Below are positions 19,744 to 27,124 of a stretch of 64,000 nt of DNA, piece by piece (position 1 is the first letter of the stretch; the number at the start of each line of letters is the position of its first letter). Where the stretch lies: the NCBI RefSeq assembly GCF_042682745.1, contig NZ_JBHUIO010000011.1, positions 558,001 through 622,000 of the forward strand. The letters are read 5' to 3'. The notes under the pieces were generated by a model that had not been told where the DNA came from, searched no databases, and saw only the letters and a list, made by a program, of their open reading frames with translations. The stretch is from Tumebacillus_A lipolyticus (GTDB taxonomy: Bacteria > Bacillota > Bacilli > Tumebacillales > Tumebacillaceae). A program made the position numbers and the translations under genes.

Positions 19744-19814
19744 ATTGTAAGAAGAATCCAGTGCAACTGCGCCGACCTCGGGACCGTTTTTCATTCCGTC
19801 CGCAGGCGGAGGGG
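19744..19814 (-). promoter_or_regulatory. ABC operon promoter: same 54-bp block as liaFSR
   Basis: Minus-strand block 19814-19761 ends in GGTCGGCGCAGTTGCAC. After 11 nt follows TACAAT (19749-19744) as -10. It is aligned without gaps to 14665-14612 with 43/54 identities. Both copies contain a CCTNCCGCC...GACGGA partial dyad and no -35 consensus. Confidence 0.7.
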
Positions 19815-19900
19815 CATCTACGACCTCCTGATGATCGCAGGCGGTCGATTGGCTGAATTTTCACCTACCGCTTTGATCGAGATCGCCTTTCGACAACGCA

Positions 19901-19939
19901 AAAAAGGCTGTCGACAAGATGGTTGTCGACAGCCTTTTT
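19901..19939. terminator. Terminator of the siderophore transport operon
   Basis: Perfect 17-bp stem AAAAAGGCTGTCGACAA / TTGTCGACAGCCTTTTT with a 5-nt loop, just after the binding-protein stop on the minus strand; usable in both directions. Confidence 0.85.
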
Positions 19940-19956
19940 GCAATTGTGACCTTCGC

Positions 19957-20934
19957 TTATTTGTAGCCTTTTGCCACTTCGTCGATCATCTCGGAGACGG
20001 AGAGCAGTCCGCCGCCGGAGAGGTACCAGAAGCCCGGATCGAGGTAGACGATGTTGTTGTTCTTGTAGGCGTTGGTCTTCTTGACCAGCTCGTTTTCGAT
20101 CAGCGCTTTGGCGCCAGCTTGTGCCGAGTCGCCTACGACAGCGCCGCGGTCGACGACGAACAGGTAGTCAGGGTTCTTCTCGGTGATGTACTCGAAGGAG
20201 ATCTCATCGCCGTGCGTGGAAACTTTGATGTTTTTGTCGACAGCCGGGATGCCCAGCACGTCATGGATGATACCGAAGCGGGAGCCTTCACCATATGCGC
20301 TGATCTTGCCTTCGTTCGCCAAGATGATCAGTGCGTTTTTCTTGCTCGCATCCGCTTTGTCTTTCACGCTTTTGATCGTCGCATCGAGCTTGGCGATCTC
20401 CGCGTTCACCTCAGACTCTTTGCCGAAGATCTGTCCCAGGCGCTGCATGTTCTCTTTGAAGGATTCCATGTATTTCGTCGTGTCCACCCCGACATACAGC
20501 GTCGGCGCGATCTTCGACAGCTCCGGATACGCCTTCTCTTGACGACCGGAGATCAGGATCAGATCCGGTTTCAGCTGGTCGATCTTCTCATAGTCTGGCT
20601 CTTGCAGGGTTCCGATGTTTTCATACTTGCTGTCTTTGTACTTTTCCAAGTATTTCGGAACGCTCTTCTGCGCCACGCCCGTCACGTTGACGCCGAGCTT
20701 ATCCAGCGTGTCCAGCGCACCGAAGTCGAACACGACCACTTTTTGCGGATTTTGCTTCACCGTGGTTTCGCCCAGCTTATGTTTAAAGGTGAACTCTTTG
20801 TTCTCTTGTTGTGTTTGCGATCCACCGTTGTTCGAATTTGCGTTGCTCGCATCGTTCGTGCCGCACGCGGTTGCGAAAACGGTAAAGCAAAGCAATAGCG
20901 CTGCCCAACTAAATTTCTTCTTCACTCGAATCAC
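19957..20934 (-). CDS. yclQ: Siderophore-binding lipoprotein (YclQ/FpbQ-like)
   Basis: A 325-residue ABC substrate-binding protein. A lipoprotein signal ends in FATACGTN (lipid-anchored Cys near residue 24), followed by a Ser/Asn/Gln-rich linker. The FecB/BtuF-type fold includes VVVFDFGALDTLDKLGV and the helix-backbone region around 160-190. It best resembles YclQ of Bacillus subtilis and FatB-type proteins, which bind petrobactin and its catechol precursors; ligand is inferred. It is the last gene of the five-gene operon starting at 24227 and ends at a strong terminator. Confidence 0.88.
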   Translation of the reverse strand: MIRVKKKFSWAALLLCFTVFATACGTNDASNANSNNGGSQTQQENKEFTFKHKLGETTVKQNPQKVVVFDFGALDTLDKLGVNVTGVAQKSVPKYLEKYKDSKYENIGTLQEPDYEKIDQLKPDLILISGRQEKAYPELSKIAPTLYVGVDTTKYMESFKENMQRLGQIFGKESEVNAEIAKLDATIKSVKDKADASKKNALIILANEGKISAYGEGSRFGIIHDVLGIPAVDKNIKVSTHGDEISFEYITEKNPDYLFVVDRGAVVGDSAQAGAKALIENELVKKTNAYKNNNIVYLDPGFWYLSGGGLLSVSEMIDEVAKGYK

Positions 20935-20997
20935 TCCATCATCTTTTTTAACTGCTTTTATTGGTATTTGAGCATCCGCCAGAGCGGGACGCCCAAA

Positions 20998-21759
20998 TTA
21001 TGAATCGAAATACACACAGATTCTGTTGCCGTTGATCGTCTCGATCTGAATGTCCATATCGTAGACTTCTTTTAAAACTTCGGTTGTGATGATCTGCTCG
21101 GTCGCGCCTTCTTTGATCACTTTGCCATCCTTCAAGGCGACGATATAGTCCGAATAGCAGGAGGCGAAGTTGATGTCATGGATGACGATGATCACCGTCT
21201 TGCCCAACTCATCGACCAGGCGGCGCAACACTTTCATGATCTGCACCGAGTGCCGCATGTCCAAGTTGTTCAGCGGCTCATCGAGCAGGACGTATTCGGT
21301 GTTTTGGGCGATGACCATCGCGATGTACGCGCGCTGGTTTTGACCGCCGCTCAGCTGATCCAAATATTTGTCCTGCATCTCCTGCAGCTCCATGTAGGCG
21401 ATCGCCTCATCGACATACTTCCAATCCTCGGCGGTCAACCTCCCCTGCGAATAGGGGAACCGCCCGAAAGAGACGAGCTCTCTGACGGTGAGCCGCACGC
21501 TCATCTGATTCGATTGCTTGAGGATCGAGATCTGCTTGGCGAGGTCTTCGCTCTTGCACGTGCTGATCTCCTTGCCCTCGATCAACACTTCCCCCGCATC
21601 TTTTTTCAGCAGTCGGCTGATCATCGAAAGCAGCGTGCTCTTGCCAGCTCCGTTGGGCCCGATAAACGATGTGATCTTGCCCTTCTCAATGCGAAGCGAC
21701 ACATCCTCGATCACATTTTTGCTGCCGTACTTTTTGGATAGATGCTTGACTTCGATCAT
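20998..21759 (-). CDS. yclP: Iron-siderophore ABC transporter ATPase (YclP-like)
   Basis: A 253-residue FepC-type ATPase. Walker A GPNGAGKST (35-43), signature QLSGGQNQRAYIAMVIAQ, Walker B YVLLDEPLNNLD and switch region IIVIHDINFASCYSD. It powers ferric-siderophore import with the two permeases upstream. It starts within the stop of the second permease (ATGA-type overlap) and is 63 bp before the binding-protein gene, giving the permease-permease-ATPase-binding protein order of yclNOPQ. Confidence 0.92.
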   Translation of the reverse strand: MIEVKHLSKKYGSKNVIEDVSLRIEKGKITSFIGPNGAGKSTLLSMISRLLKKDAGEVLIEGKEISTCKSEDLAKQISILKQSNQMSVRLTVRELVSFGRFPYSQGRLTAEDWKYVDEAIAYMELQEMQDKYLDQLSGGQNQRAYIAMVIAQNTEYVLLDEPLNNLDMRHSVQIMKVLRRLVDELGKTVIIVIHDINFASCYSDYIVALKDGKVIKEGATEQIITTEVLKEVYDMDIQIETINGNRICVYFDS

Positions 21760-22703
21760 GATTTATTCTCCCTCAGCAGAAGATATAGGAAGTAAATACC
21801 GCCGACAAGATTGATGATCACGCTCACCGTCGTGGTGAAGCTGAAGACGCGCTCCACGATCAGCTGCCCTCCGACCAGCGCGATGATGCTGATCAGGATC
21901 GCTCCTGGAATCAGGTAGGCATGGCGGTACGTCTTCATGAACTGGTACGCCACGTTCGCCACAAGCAAGCCCAAGAATGTCAGCGGTCCGACCAGAGCGG
22001 TCGCGACCGAAATCAGTGCCGCGATGATCACCAGCAGCTGTTTGACCACAGCGTCATACGGAACGCCCAAGTTCACCGCATGCCCTTTGCCGAGCGAGAT
22101 CGCGTCCATATACTTGTGCAGCCGCATGTAGTAGAGCCCGACTGCGATCGCCACGATGTAGCAGATCACCGTCAGCTGCCCTTGCACGCTGTTAAAGCTG
22201 GCAAACATTCTGCCCTGCAGCACGAGAAACTCGCTCGGGTCGATCAGAAGCTGTAAGAACGTGGTCATGCTGCCCAGCAGGGTGCCCAAGATGATCCCGA
22301 CCAAGAGCAGAAAGTAGAGGTGGTTCCCCTCCCGCCGGAACATCACCCAGTACAGCAGCAGCGCGAACACCATCATCAGCGCGAGCGTCAACATGAAGTT
22401 CAGGTTGCTGTCGACCAGCAGTTTGTTGGTCGATCCGAAGACATACACGACGGCCGTCTGGATCAGCATGTACATCGAGTCCAACCCGATGATGTTCGGC
22501 GTCAAGATGCGGTTGTTGGTAACCGTCTGAAAGATGACCGTCGAGAAGGCGATGCACACGCCTGTCAGCACGATCGCCGCTATCTTCCAGGCTCTGCGCT
22601 CCAGGGAGTATCCCCAGTTGCTCCCCAAGCCGATAAACAGGAACAGGAGGATCAGCAGCAGTGCGAAGAGCGAGAGCACTACGATCTTTGTTCTAAGCTT
22701 CAT
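21756..22703 (-). CDS. yclO: Iron-siderophore ABC transporter permease (YclO-like)
   Basis: A 315-residue FecCD-family permease with about nine to ten hydrophobic segments. The conserved ATPase-contact loop GKGHAVNLGVPYDAV lies near residue 200, and the motif VGPLTFLGLLVANVA follows. It forms the membrane channel with the preceding permease. Its start overlaps that gene by 11 bp. Gene order and sequence style match YclO of the petrobactin-type importer. Confidence 0.9.
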   Translation of the reverse strand: MKLRTKIVVLSLFALLLILLFLFIGLGSNWGYSLERRAWKIAAIVLTGVCIAFSTVIFQTVTNNRILTPNIIGLDSMYMLIQTAVVYVFGSTNKLLVDSNLNFMLTLALMMVFALLLYWVMFRREGNHLYFLLLVGIILGTLLGSMTTFLQLLIDPSEFLVLQGRMFASFNSVQGQLTVICYIVAIAVGLYYMRLHKYMDAISLGKGHAVNLGVPYDAVVKQLLVIIAALISVATALVGPLTFLGLLVANVAYQFMKTYRHAYLIPGAILISIIALVGGQLIVERVFSFTTTVSVIINLVGGIYFLYLLLRENKS

Positions 22704-23646
22704 ATGCCCTTCTCCTCATCAGCAAGTAAAGGAAAATCCCGCTTCCCAGCACCCCGACGGTCAGGCCGATCGGCACTTCATACGGGTAGATGACCACCCG
22801 TCCCAAAACGTCGCAGGCCAGCACGAACACAGCCCCGAGCACCGCCGTGTGTGGAAGGTTTTTCTTCAGGTTGTCCCCTTGGTACATCGTGACGATGTTC
22901 GGAATGATCAGCCCCAGGAAGGGGATCGTCCCGACTGTCAGCATCACGACAGAGGAGACGAGCGCCACGATCACCAGACCCAGGTTGACAACCCGCTTGT
23001 AGTTAAGCCCCAGATTGACCGCAAACTCTTCGCCCATCCCGGCGATCGTAAAGCGGTTGGCATAGAGATAAGCCAAGATGACCGCCGGAATGCTCACATA
23101 TAACAGCTCATAGCGACCTTTCATCGTCAGCGCGAAGTTGCCTTGCAACCAGGCGGACAGACTTTGAATCAGGTCGTACTTATACGCATAGAAGGTGGAA
23201 AAAGATGTGATGATGTTCCCGAACATCAACCCGACCAGCGGGATGAAGATCGCATCTTTGTACTTCACCTTGTCTAAGATCTTCATAAAAACGAACGTGC
23301 CGAGCAGCGCGAACACAAACGCGACGAGCATCTTTTGCATCGGAGTCGCGTTGGTGAACAGGAGCAGCGAGACGAGAATCCCCAGTCTGGCCGAGTCGTC
23401 CGTCCCGCCTGTCGTCGGCGAGACGAACTTGTTTCTGCTCAGCTGCTGCATGATCAGGCCGACGATCCCCATGCTGACGCCGGCGATGATGATGCTGACC
23501 AGACGTGGAATTCGGCTGATCATCAGCACTTCCAGCTGATCCTCATTCAAGCTGAACAGATCGAGCGGACTGATATCCTTAACCCCGATGAAGACGGAGG
23601 CGATCGAGAGTACGATGAGCGCGATGACCAAATATCTCAGTTTCAT
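22693..23646 (-). CDS. yclN: Iron-siderophore ABC transporter permease (YclN-like)
   Basis: A 317-residue FecCD-family permease. It has RIPRLVSIIIAGVSMGIVG near residue 45, as found in all FecCD permeases, the contact loop GEEFAVNLGLNYKRV near 205-219, and VGTIPFLGLIIPNIV. It lies 15 bp downstream of the nitroreductase gene and overlaps the second permease. Expected role: half of the inner channel for ferric siderophore uptake, likely Fur-repressed through the box at 24283. Confidence 0.9.
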   Translation of the reverse strand: MKLRYLVIALIVLSIASVFIGVKDISPLDLFSLNEDQLEVLMISRIPRLVSIIIAGVSMGIVGLIMQQLSRNKFVSPTTGGTDDSARLGILVSLLLFTNATPMQKMLVAFVFALLGTFVFMKILDKVKYKDAIFIPLVGLMFGNIITSFSTFYAYKYDLIQSLSAWLQGNFALTMKGRYELLYVSIPAVILAYLYANRFTIAGMGEEFAVNLGLNYKRVVNLGLVIVALVSSVVMLTVGTIPFLGLIIPNIVTMYQGDNLKKNLPHTAVLGAVFVLACDVLGRVVIYPYEVPIGLTVGVLGSGIFLYLLMRRRAYEA

Positions 23647-23660
23647 CTGTATGTTCTCAA

Positions 23661-24227
23661 CTACGCTTGGTCGATGACGGTCAACAGCTGTTCAGCCGGA
23701 ATTCTCGACTTCGCCGCCGGCACTTTTGCCGAATAGCCAACATGGAGGTTGCCGATGATCCGCTCGCCAGGACCTACGCCGAGCGCCGCGCGAAACTCCG
23801 GTGCGGAGAGCATCGGATACGTCTCCCAGACCATTCCGATCTGATGCTCCCAAGCGAGCAGGCTGAAGTTGTGGATGATGCAGCTGGTCGAAGCGTAATC
23901 CTCTTCGCGCACAGCCGGGTTGGGGTTCTCACTCATGACGACCGCTACGAACAGCGGAATCGACATGAAGCGGTTGTACAGCCGCTCGCCCACTTCCTGT
24001 TTTTTCTCCGGGTCGCGCTCGCGGCTTTCAGCGCCAGTTCGCACCGCATCTGCCAGCCGTTTGCGCCCTTCGCCATGAACGAGCACGAAACGCCACGGTT
24101 GCGTCATTCTGTGATTCGGCACCCACACTGCCGTATCGAGCAGTTCCTTCACCAGTTCGATCGAGACAGGACGGTCTTCGAACAGATGGACAGAACGTCT
24201 TTCTTTGATCAACTGAGCAAGCTCCAT
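23661..24227 (-). CDS. Nitroreductase-family flavoprotein in siderophore operon
   Basis: A 188-residue FMN-dependent nitroreductase. The N-terminal LIKERRSVHLFEDRPV supplies the FMN-phosphate Arg residues, followed by WVPNHRMTQPWRFVLV and a C-terminal NLHVGYSAK. Family members reduce nitro groups, quinones or flavins. It is the first gene of the Fur-box operon, 15 bp ahead of yclN, so a role in releasing iron from the imported siderophore (ferric reduction) is plausible; this is inference. Start at 24227 has GGGGG at 9 nt; an upstream ATG at 24257 lacks one. Confidence 0.82.
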   Translation of the reverse strand: MELAQLIKERRSVHLFEDRPVSIELVKELLDTAVWVPNHRMTQPWRFVLVHGEGRKRLADAVRTGAESRERDPEKKQEVGERLYNRFMSIPLFVAVVMSENPNPAVREEDYASTSCIIHNFSLLAWEHQIGMVWETYPMLSAPEFRAALGVGPGERIIGNLHVGYSAKVPAAKSRIPAEQLLTVIDQA

Positions 24228-24282
24228 TTTGCAAATCCCCCTGTATAGATCGCACACGCCGACGCGTGTTACGGATCGAAAA

Positions 24283-24297
24283 TGAGAATCATTATCA
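24283..24297. promoter_or_regulatory. Fur box of nitroreductase-yclNOPQ operon
   Basis: TGAGAATCATTATCA, 14 of 15 positions matching the Bacillus 7-1-7 Fur consensus, 56 bp upstream of the nitroreductase start. Confidence 0.85.
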
Positions 24298-24366
24298 CTT
24301 CAACCATTTTTTCATGAAACGCCCGCTTCAGGAATGGACGTTTCTTTTTTTCATATGGACTTTCCT

Positions 24367-25935
24367 TTACCGCCGGTAGCTGATCAGATGATCGACAAGC
24401 TGATCGACCAGCCCTTCATAAAACGCGGCGTTGTAGAGGAGCATCTCTTCATGCCGCAGGAAGATGCAGCGCTTTTCACGCCGATTGCGCTTTCGCTGCA
24501 ACCACTCCTCCTCCAGCTTGATGCACTCCTCGTCTGACAGCGACTCCGGCACCAGAAACAGGATGTTCTCACAATCCAAAGCGGCCACTTCATCCAGCAG
24601 CGCAACATCCAAAAAGCTGATCTCATGAGCGGTGGCCGGAGGGGTTACCCACAGCTCGTCATAAAAAAGGTCGCTGACCTTGATCCGGCGGAGGCCGTAG
24701 ACGCGAAAGAACGGCTCGAAGACGCTGACCACCAGAAACGGCAGACTGCCGAGCAGCTGGCGAACGTGCGTGCGCGCGTTTTCCACCTTCAGCTGAAAAT
24801 TGGCCAGCCAGCGCTCCGCAACGCTCGTCAGCTGAACCGCGCGGCTGATCTCAAGCAATCGCGCTTTCCACGGATACCCTTTCCATCTGATCATCAGGAC
24901 GGGCGCGATCTGTGACAGCGTCCGGTGCAATTCCTCAGAGACCGGCGGTGTGAGGATCAGGTCGGGCCGACATTGCTCGACCTGTTTGACATATTGATCG
25001 AGGTCTGGCTCTTCATACCATCCTCGGTGCAGTTCCAAGACGGGCGCGATGCCGAGCACCGATAGATCGCCGCGAAAGACCGGGCCTAAGATCGCCACTC
25101 GCGCCTTGGCGCTCGCCGCATAGTCGGTCGGCGACAGGCCCATATGCTTTTTGAACAGCCTGCTGAAGTACAGCTCGTCCGGGTAGCCGACCGAGTGCGC
25201 CACTTCTTTGATCGAAGCCGGGCTGTTCGCAAGCGTGCGCAGCGACTCATTCAGCCTCACCATCGTGATAAACTTGAGCGGGCTCAACCCGGTATAGCGC
25301 TTAAACGCCTGATAGAAGCGTGCAGAGCTCGCACCTGACAGGCGGGCGATCTCCTCGATGTCGATCTCCGCTCCGCAATGCTCCAGCATGTTTCGACTGA
25401 CCTGCACCACATATTCGATCAGGTCGTCATCTGCGCTCCGCGGCTGCTCAAGAAACGCAGCAAACTCTGCCATCAGCGCATACAGATGCGACTGGACGAG
25501 ATAGTGATGTGCGATCTCCTGTCGGGAATCATCGTTCAAAAAGTCGCGCACCCAGTAGTGAACGCGCGGCATGCGGAAATGGTACAGCCGCAGCTCCTTG
25601 CCGCCTGCGAGCGCCGCATCTGTCCAATTGAAACGGCCTTGCTGTCTCCCCTGCCAGGCAAAGCGGATCAACAGCACACGAGAGGAGTGTTTTTCCGCAT
25701 TGTGCAGGGTGCACAGACAGTTTGGCGGGATCAGAAAAACCTCGCCGTACGCCACCTTCCCTGCCCGTCGGTCGTTCACCGCTTCCAGCGTGACTTTGAC
25801 CGAACCTTTTAGCACGAAGCCGAACATCGAGTGCTCGCCAGTTGGAAGCTCCAGACTGTGGCGGCTTTCGAGCTTATATTTCTGCGCATCCATGTAGTGA
25901 AGTGAAAGCTCTTGGAACGACTGAAGCGATACCAT
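24367..25935 (-). CDS. AraC-family regulator fused to a siderophore-binding-type domain (Btr-like)
   Basis: A 522-residue protein in three parts: an N-terminal cupin-like sensor (about 1-150), two AraC helix-turn-helices (about 175-275: EIDIEEIARLSGASSARFYQAFKRYTG and SIKEVAHSVGYPDELYFSRLFKKHMG, each split for length) and a C-terminal periplasmic-binding-protein-like domain (about 290-520). This fusion is known from Btr/YbbB of Bacillus, where the domain senses the siderophore in the cytoplasm and activates its uptake genes. A perfect Fur box lies upstream (25991). It likely activates the adjacent yclNOPQ-type operon. ATG at 25935 chosen because of GGGTGAG upstream. Confidence 0.88.
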   Translation of the reverse strand: MVSLQSFQELSLHYMDAQKYKLESRHSLELPTGEHSMFGFVLKGSVKVTLEAVNDRRAGKVAYGEVFLIPPNCLCTLHNAEKHSSRVLLIRFAWQGRQQGRFNWTDAALAGGKELRLYHFRMPRVHYWVRDFLNDDSRQEIAHHYLVQSHLYALMAEFAAFLEQPRSADDDLIEYVVQVSRNMLEHCGAEIDIEEIARLSGASSARFYQAFKRYTGLSPLKFITMVRLNESLRTLANSPASIKEVAHSVGYPDELYFSRLFKKHMGLSPTDYAASAKARVAILGPVFRGDLSVLGIAPVLELHRGWYEEPDLDQYVKQVEQCRPDLILTPPVSEELHRTLSQIAPVLMIRWKGYPWKARLLEISRAVQLTSVAERWLANFQLKVENARTHVRQLLGSLPFLVVSVFEPFFRVYGLRRIKVSDLFYDELWVTPPATAHEISFLDVALLDEVAALDCENILFLVPESLSDEECIKLEEEWLQRKRNRREKRCIFLRHEEMLLYNAAFYEGLVDQLVDHLISYRR

Positions 25936-25990
25936 TTTACAACTCACCCTTTTCCCATACAGTCGAGTACGGTCGATATGCACATACTAG

Positions 25991-26007
25991 TTGATAATGA
26001 TTATCAA
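25991..26007. promoter_or_regulatory. Fur box of the AraC/binding-protein regulator
   Basis: Perfect palindrome TTGATAATGATTATCAA, 56 bp upstream of the regulator's ATG. Confidence 0.9.
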
Positions 26008-26112
26008 CGTCAACTACACTTCTTTCCATCTGCCCTGACTGGTCGAGTGAACCAACCAGCAGGATGCAGCAGCGTGCCGCGCTCAGCGACCAAGTTTCAA
26101 AACAATTGACAC

Positions 26113-26127
26113 TGATAATCATTATCA
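26113..26127. promoter_or_regulatory. Fur box of the heme-monooxygenase-like gene
   Basis: TGATAATCATTATCA, a perfect 7-1-7 match, 43 bp upstream of the ATG at 26171. Confidence 0.9.
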
Positions 26128-26170
26128 ATAAAATGAACCTCATAAGTCAATCTTTTGGAGGTATCGACCG

Positions 26171-26485
26171 ATGTTTGTTGAGACATTGACCATCGTGGTG
26201 AACGAAGGGTTTTCCGATCAAGTGGTAGCTCGCTTCAGCAAAGAGGGCGCAGTAGAAAAATCGAACGGTTTTCTCGATCTGAGCGTGCTGGTAAAAAAGG
26301 CGAGCAAAGGGGAAGAAGAAGTGATCGTGCTGATCCGCTGGGAATCGAAGGCGCACTGGAAGGAGTGGGAGATGAGCGACGCGCACATTCAAGGGCACAA
26401 GCGGTCGCGCGAACAGGGACGTCCCGAGTACATCCTGCGCTCCCACAGCAGCGTGTATGAGGTAAAGGCGATCAAGACGGCGTAG
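26171..26485 (+). CDS. Heme-degrading monooxygenase-like protein (HmoA/IsdG-type, ABM domain)
   Basis: A 104-residue single ABM-fold domain. The start MFVETLTIVVNEGFSDQVVARF, the central GFLDLSVLVK strand, the WESKAHWKEWEMSDAHIQGH segment with a candidate heme-ligand His, and the ribosome site GGAGG are all present. The family cleaves heme to release iron. The Fur box upstream supports an iron role. Classical IsdG catalytic Asn-Trp-His residues cannot be confirmed by eye. Followed by a terminator at 26550. Confidence 0.82.
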   Translation: MFVETLTIVVNEGFSDQVVARFSKEGAVEKSNGFLDLSVLVKKASKGEEEVIVLIRWESKAHWKEWEMSDAHIQGHKRSREQGRPEYILRSHSSVYEVKAIKTA

Positions 26486-26549
26486 CGATCTCGCTTACAC
26501 ACTTGGCAAGCGAACTCGATCGGGGCGAGATGCGGTTAAGTTTTCACAT

Positions 26550-26592
26550 AAAAAGATCGCCAGACGTGTTGACCTCGCTGGTGATCTTTTTT
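26550..26592 (+). terminator. Terminator after heme-monooxygenase-like gene
   Basis: AAAAAGATC...GATCTTTTTT stem with inner CCAG/CTGG pairing and terminal T-run. Confidence 0.8.
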
Positions 26593-26603
26593 AGAATCAA
26601 CTA

Positions 26604-26663
26604 TTGCCAAAATTATCATTTTGTGGTATATTTTTCATTAGAAAATAGTTAATAAAAATTAAC
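26604..26663 (+). promoter_or_regulatory. Promoter and palindrome of the secreted-protein cassette
   Basis: TTGCCA (26604-26609), 17-bp spacer, TATATT (26627-26632), then a perfect 6-4-6 palindrome GTTAATAAAAATTAAC at 26648-26663 just upstream of the ribosome site. The palindrome sits where a repressor could bind over the start of transcription. Confidence 0.65.
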
Positions 26664-26680
26664 CGTATGGAGGTTACCTA

Positions 26681-27052
26681 ATGAAAAAAATAGTAACAAC
26701 AATCGCGTTTGCAGTTGCACTGACAACCTCAGTTACACCCACAATGGCTGCTCATGATACCCTAGTCTCGGTGGCAGAACCAGACGGAATGGAAGTCGGA
26801 ATCTTTTCATTCACGGTGAGCAAGTATGGAGCAAGAGGGGCAAACTTCAGCGCTTCTTGGGGCGGGGGCAACGGCTATTATGCAAACACACTGCACTATT
26901 GGGACGGTAATAGCACGAGTAGAGTTGGATACATGACTTCGGATAATTGGTCTTACTACTATAACTCACCAGGTACATATTATCCTAAATTGGTGGTTAA
27001 TTCTGGCGGTTTCAGCGATTCTGCGACAACCGGAAAGATTGTTTACGAATAA
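26681..27052 (+). CDS. Secreted bacteriocin-like protein, unknown family
   Basis: A 123-residue protein with a Sec signal peptide (MKKIVTTIAFAVALTTSV...TMA, cleavage near residue 23-24). The mature part of about 100 residues is rich in Gly, Ser, Tyr, Asn and Trp (SASWGGGNGYYANTLHYWDG, SDNWSYYYNSPGTYYPK) with no cysteine, suggesting a beta-sandwich. It is followed 72 bp later by a large FtsX-type permease and then an ATPase, the arrangement known for lactococcin 972-type bacteriocins. I cannot match it confidently to that family. Ribosome site GGAGG. Base composition is more AT-rich than its surroundings. Confidence 0.7.
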   Translation: MKKIVTTIAFAVALTTSVTPTMAAHDTLVSVAEPDGMEVGIFSFTVSKYGARGANFSASWGGGNGYYANTLHYWDGNSTSRVGYMTSDNWSYYYNSPGTYYPKLVVNSGGFSDSATTGKIVYE

Positions 27053-27124
27053 AATTCCTACAAGACAAGGAGTCTATCTGACTCCTTGTTAACCTATTTC
27101 CACCAATAGATAGGAGCGACATAC

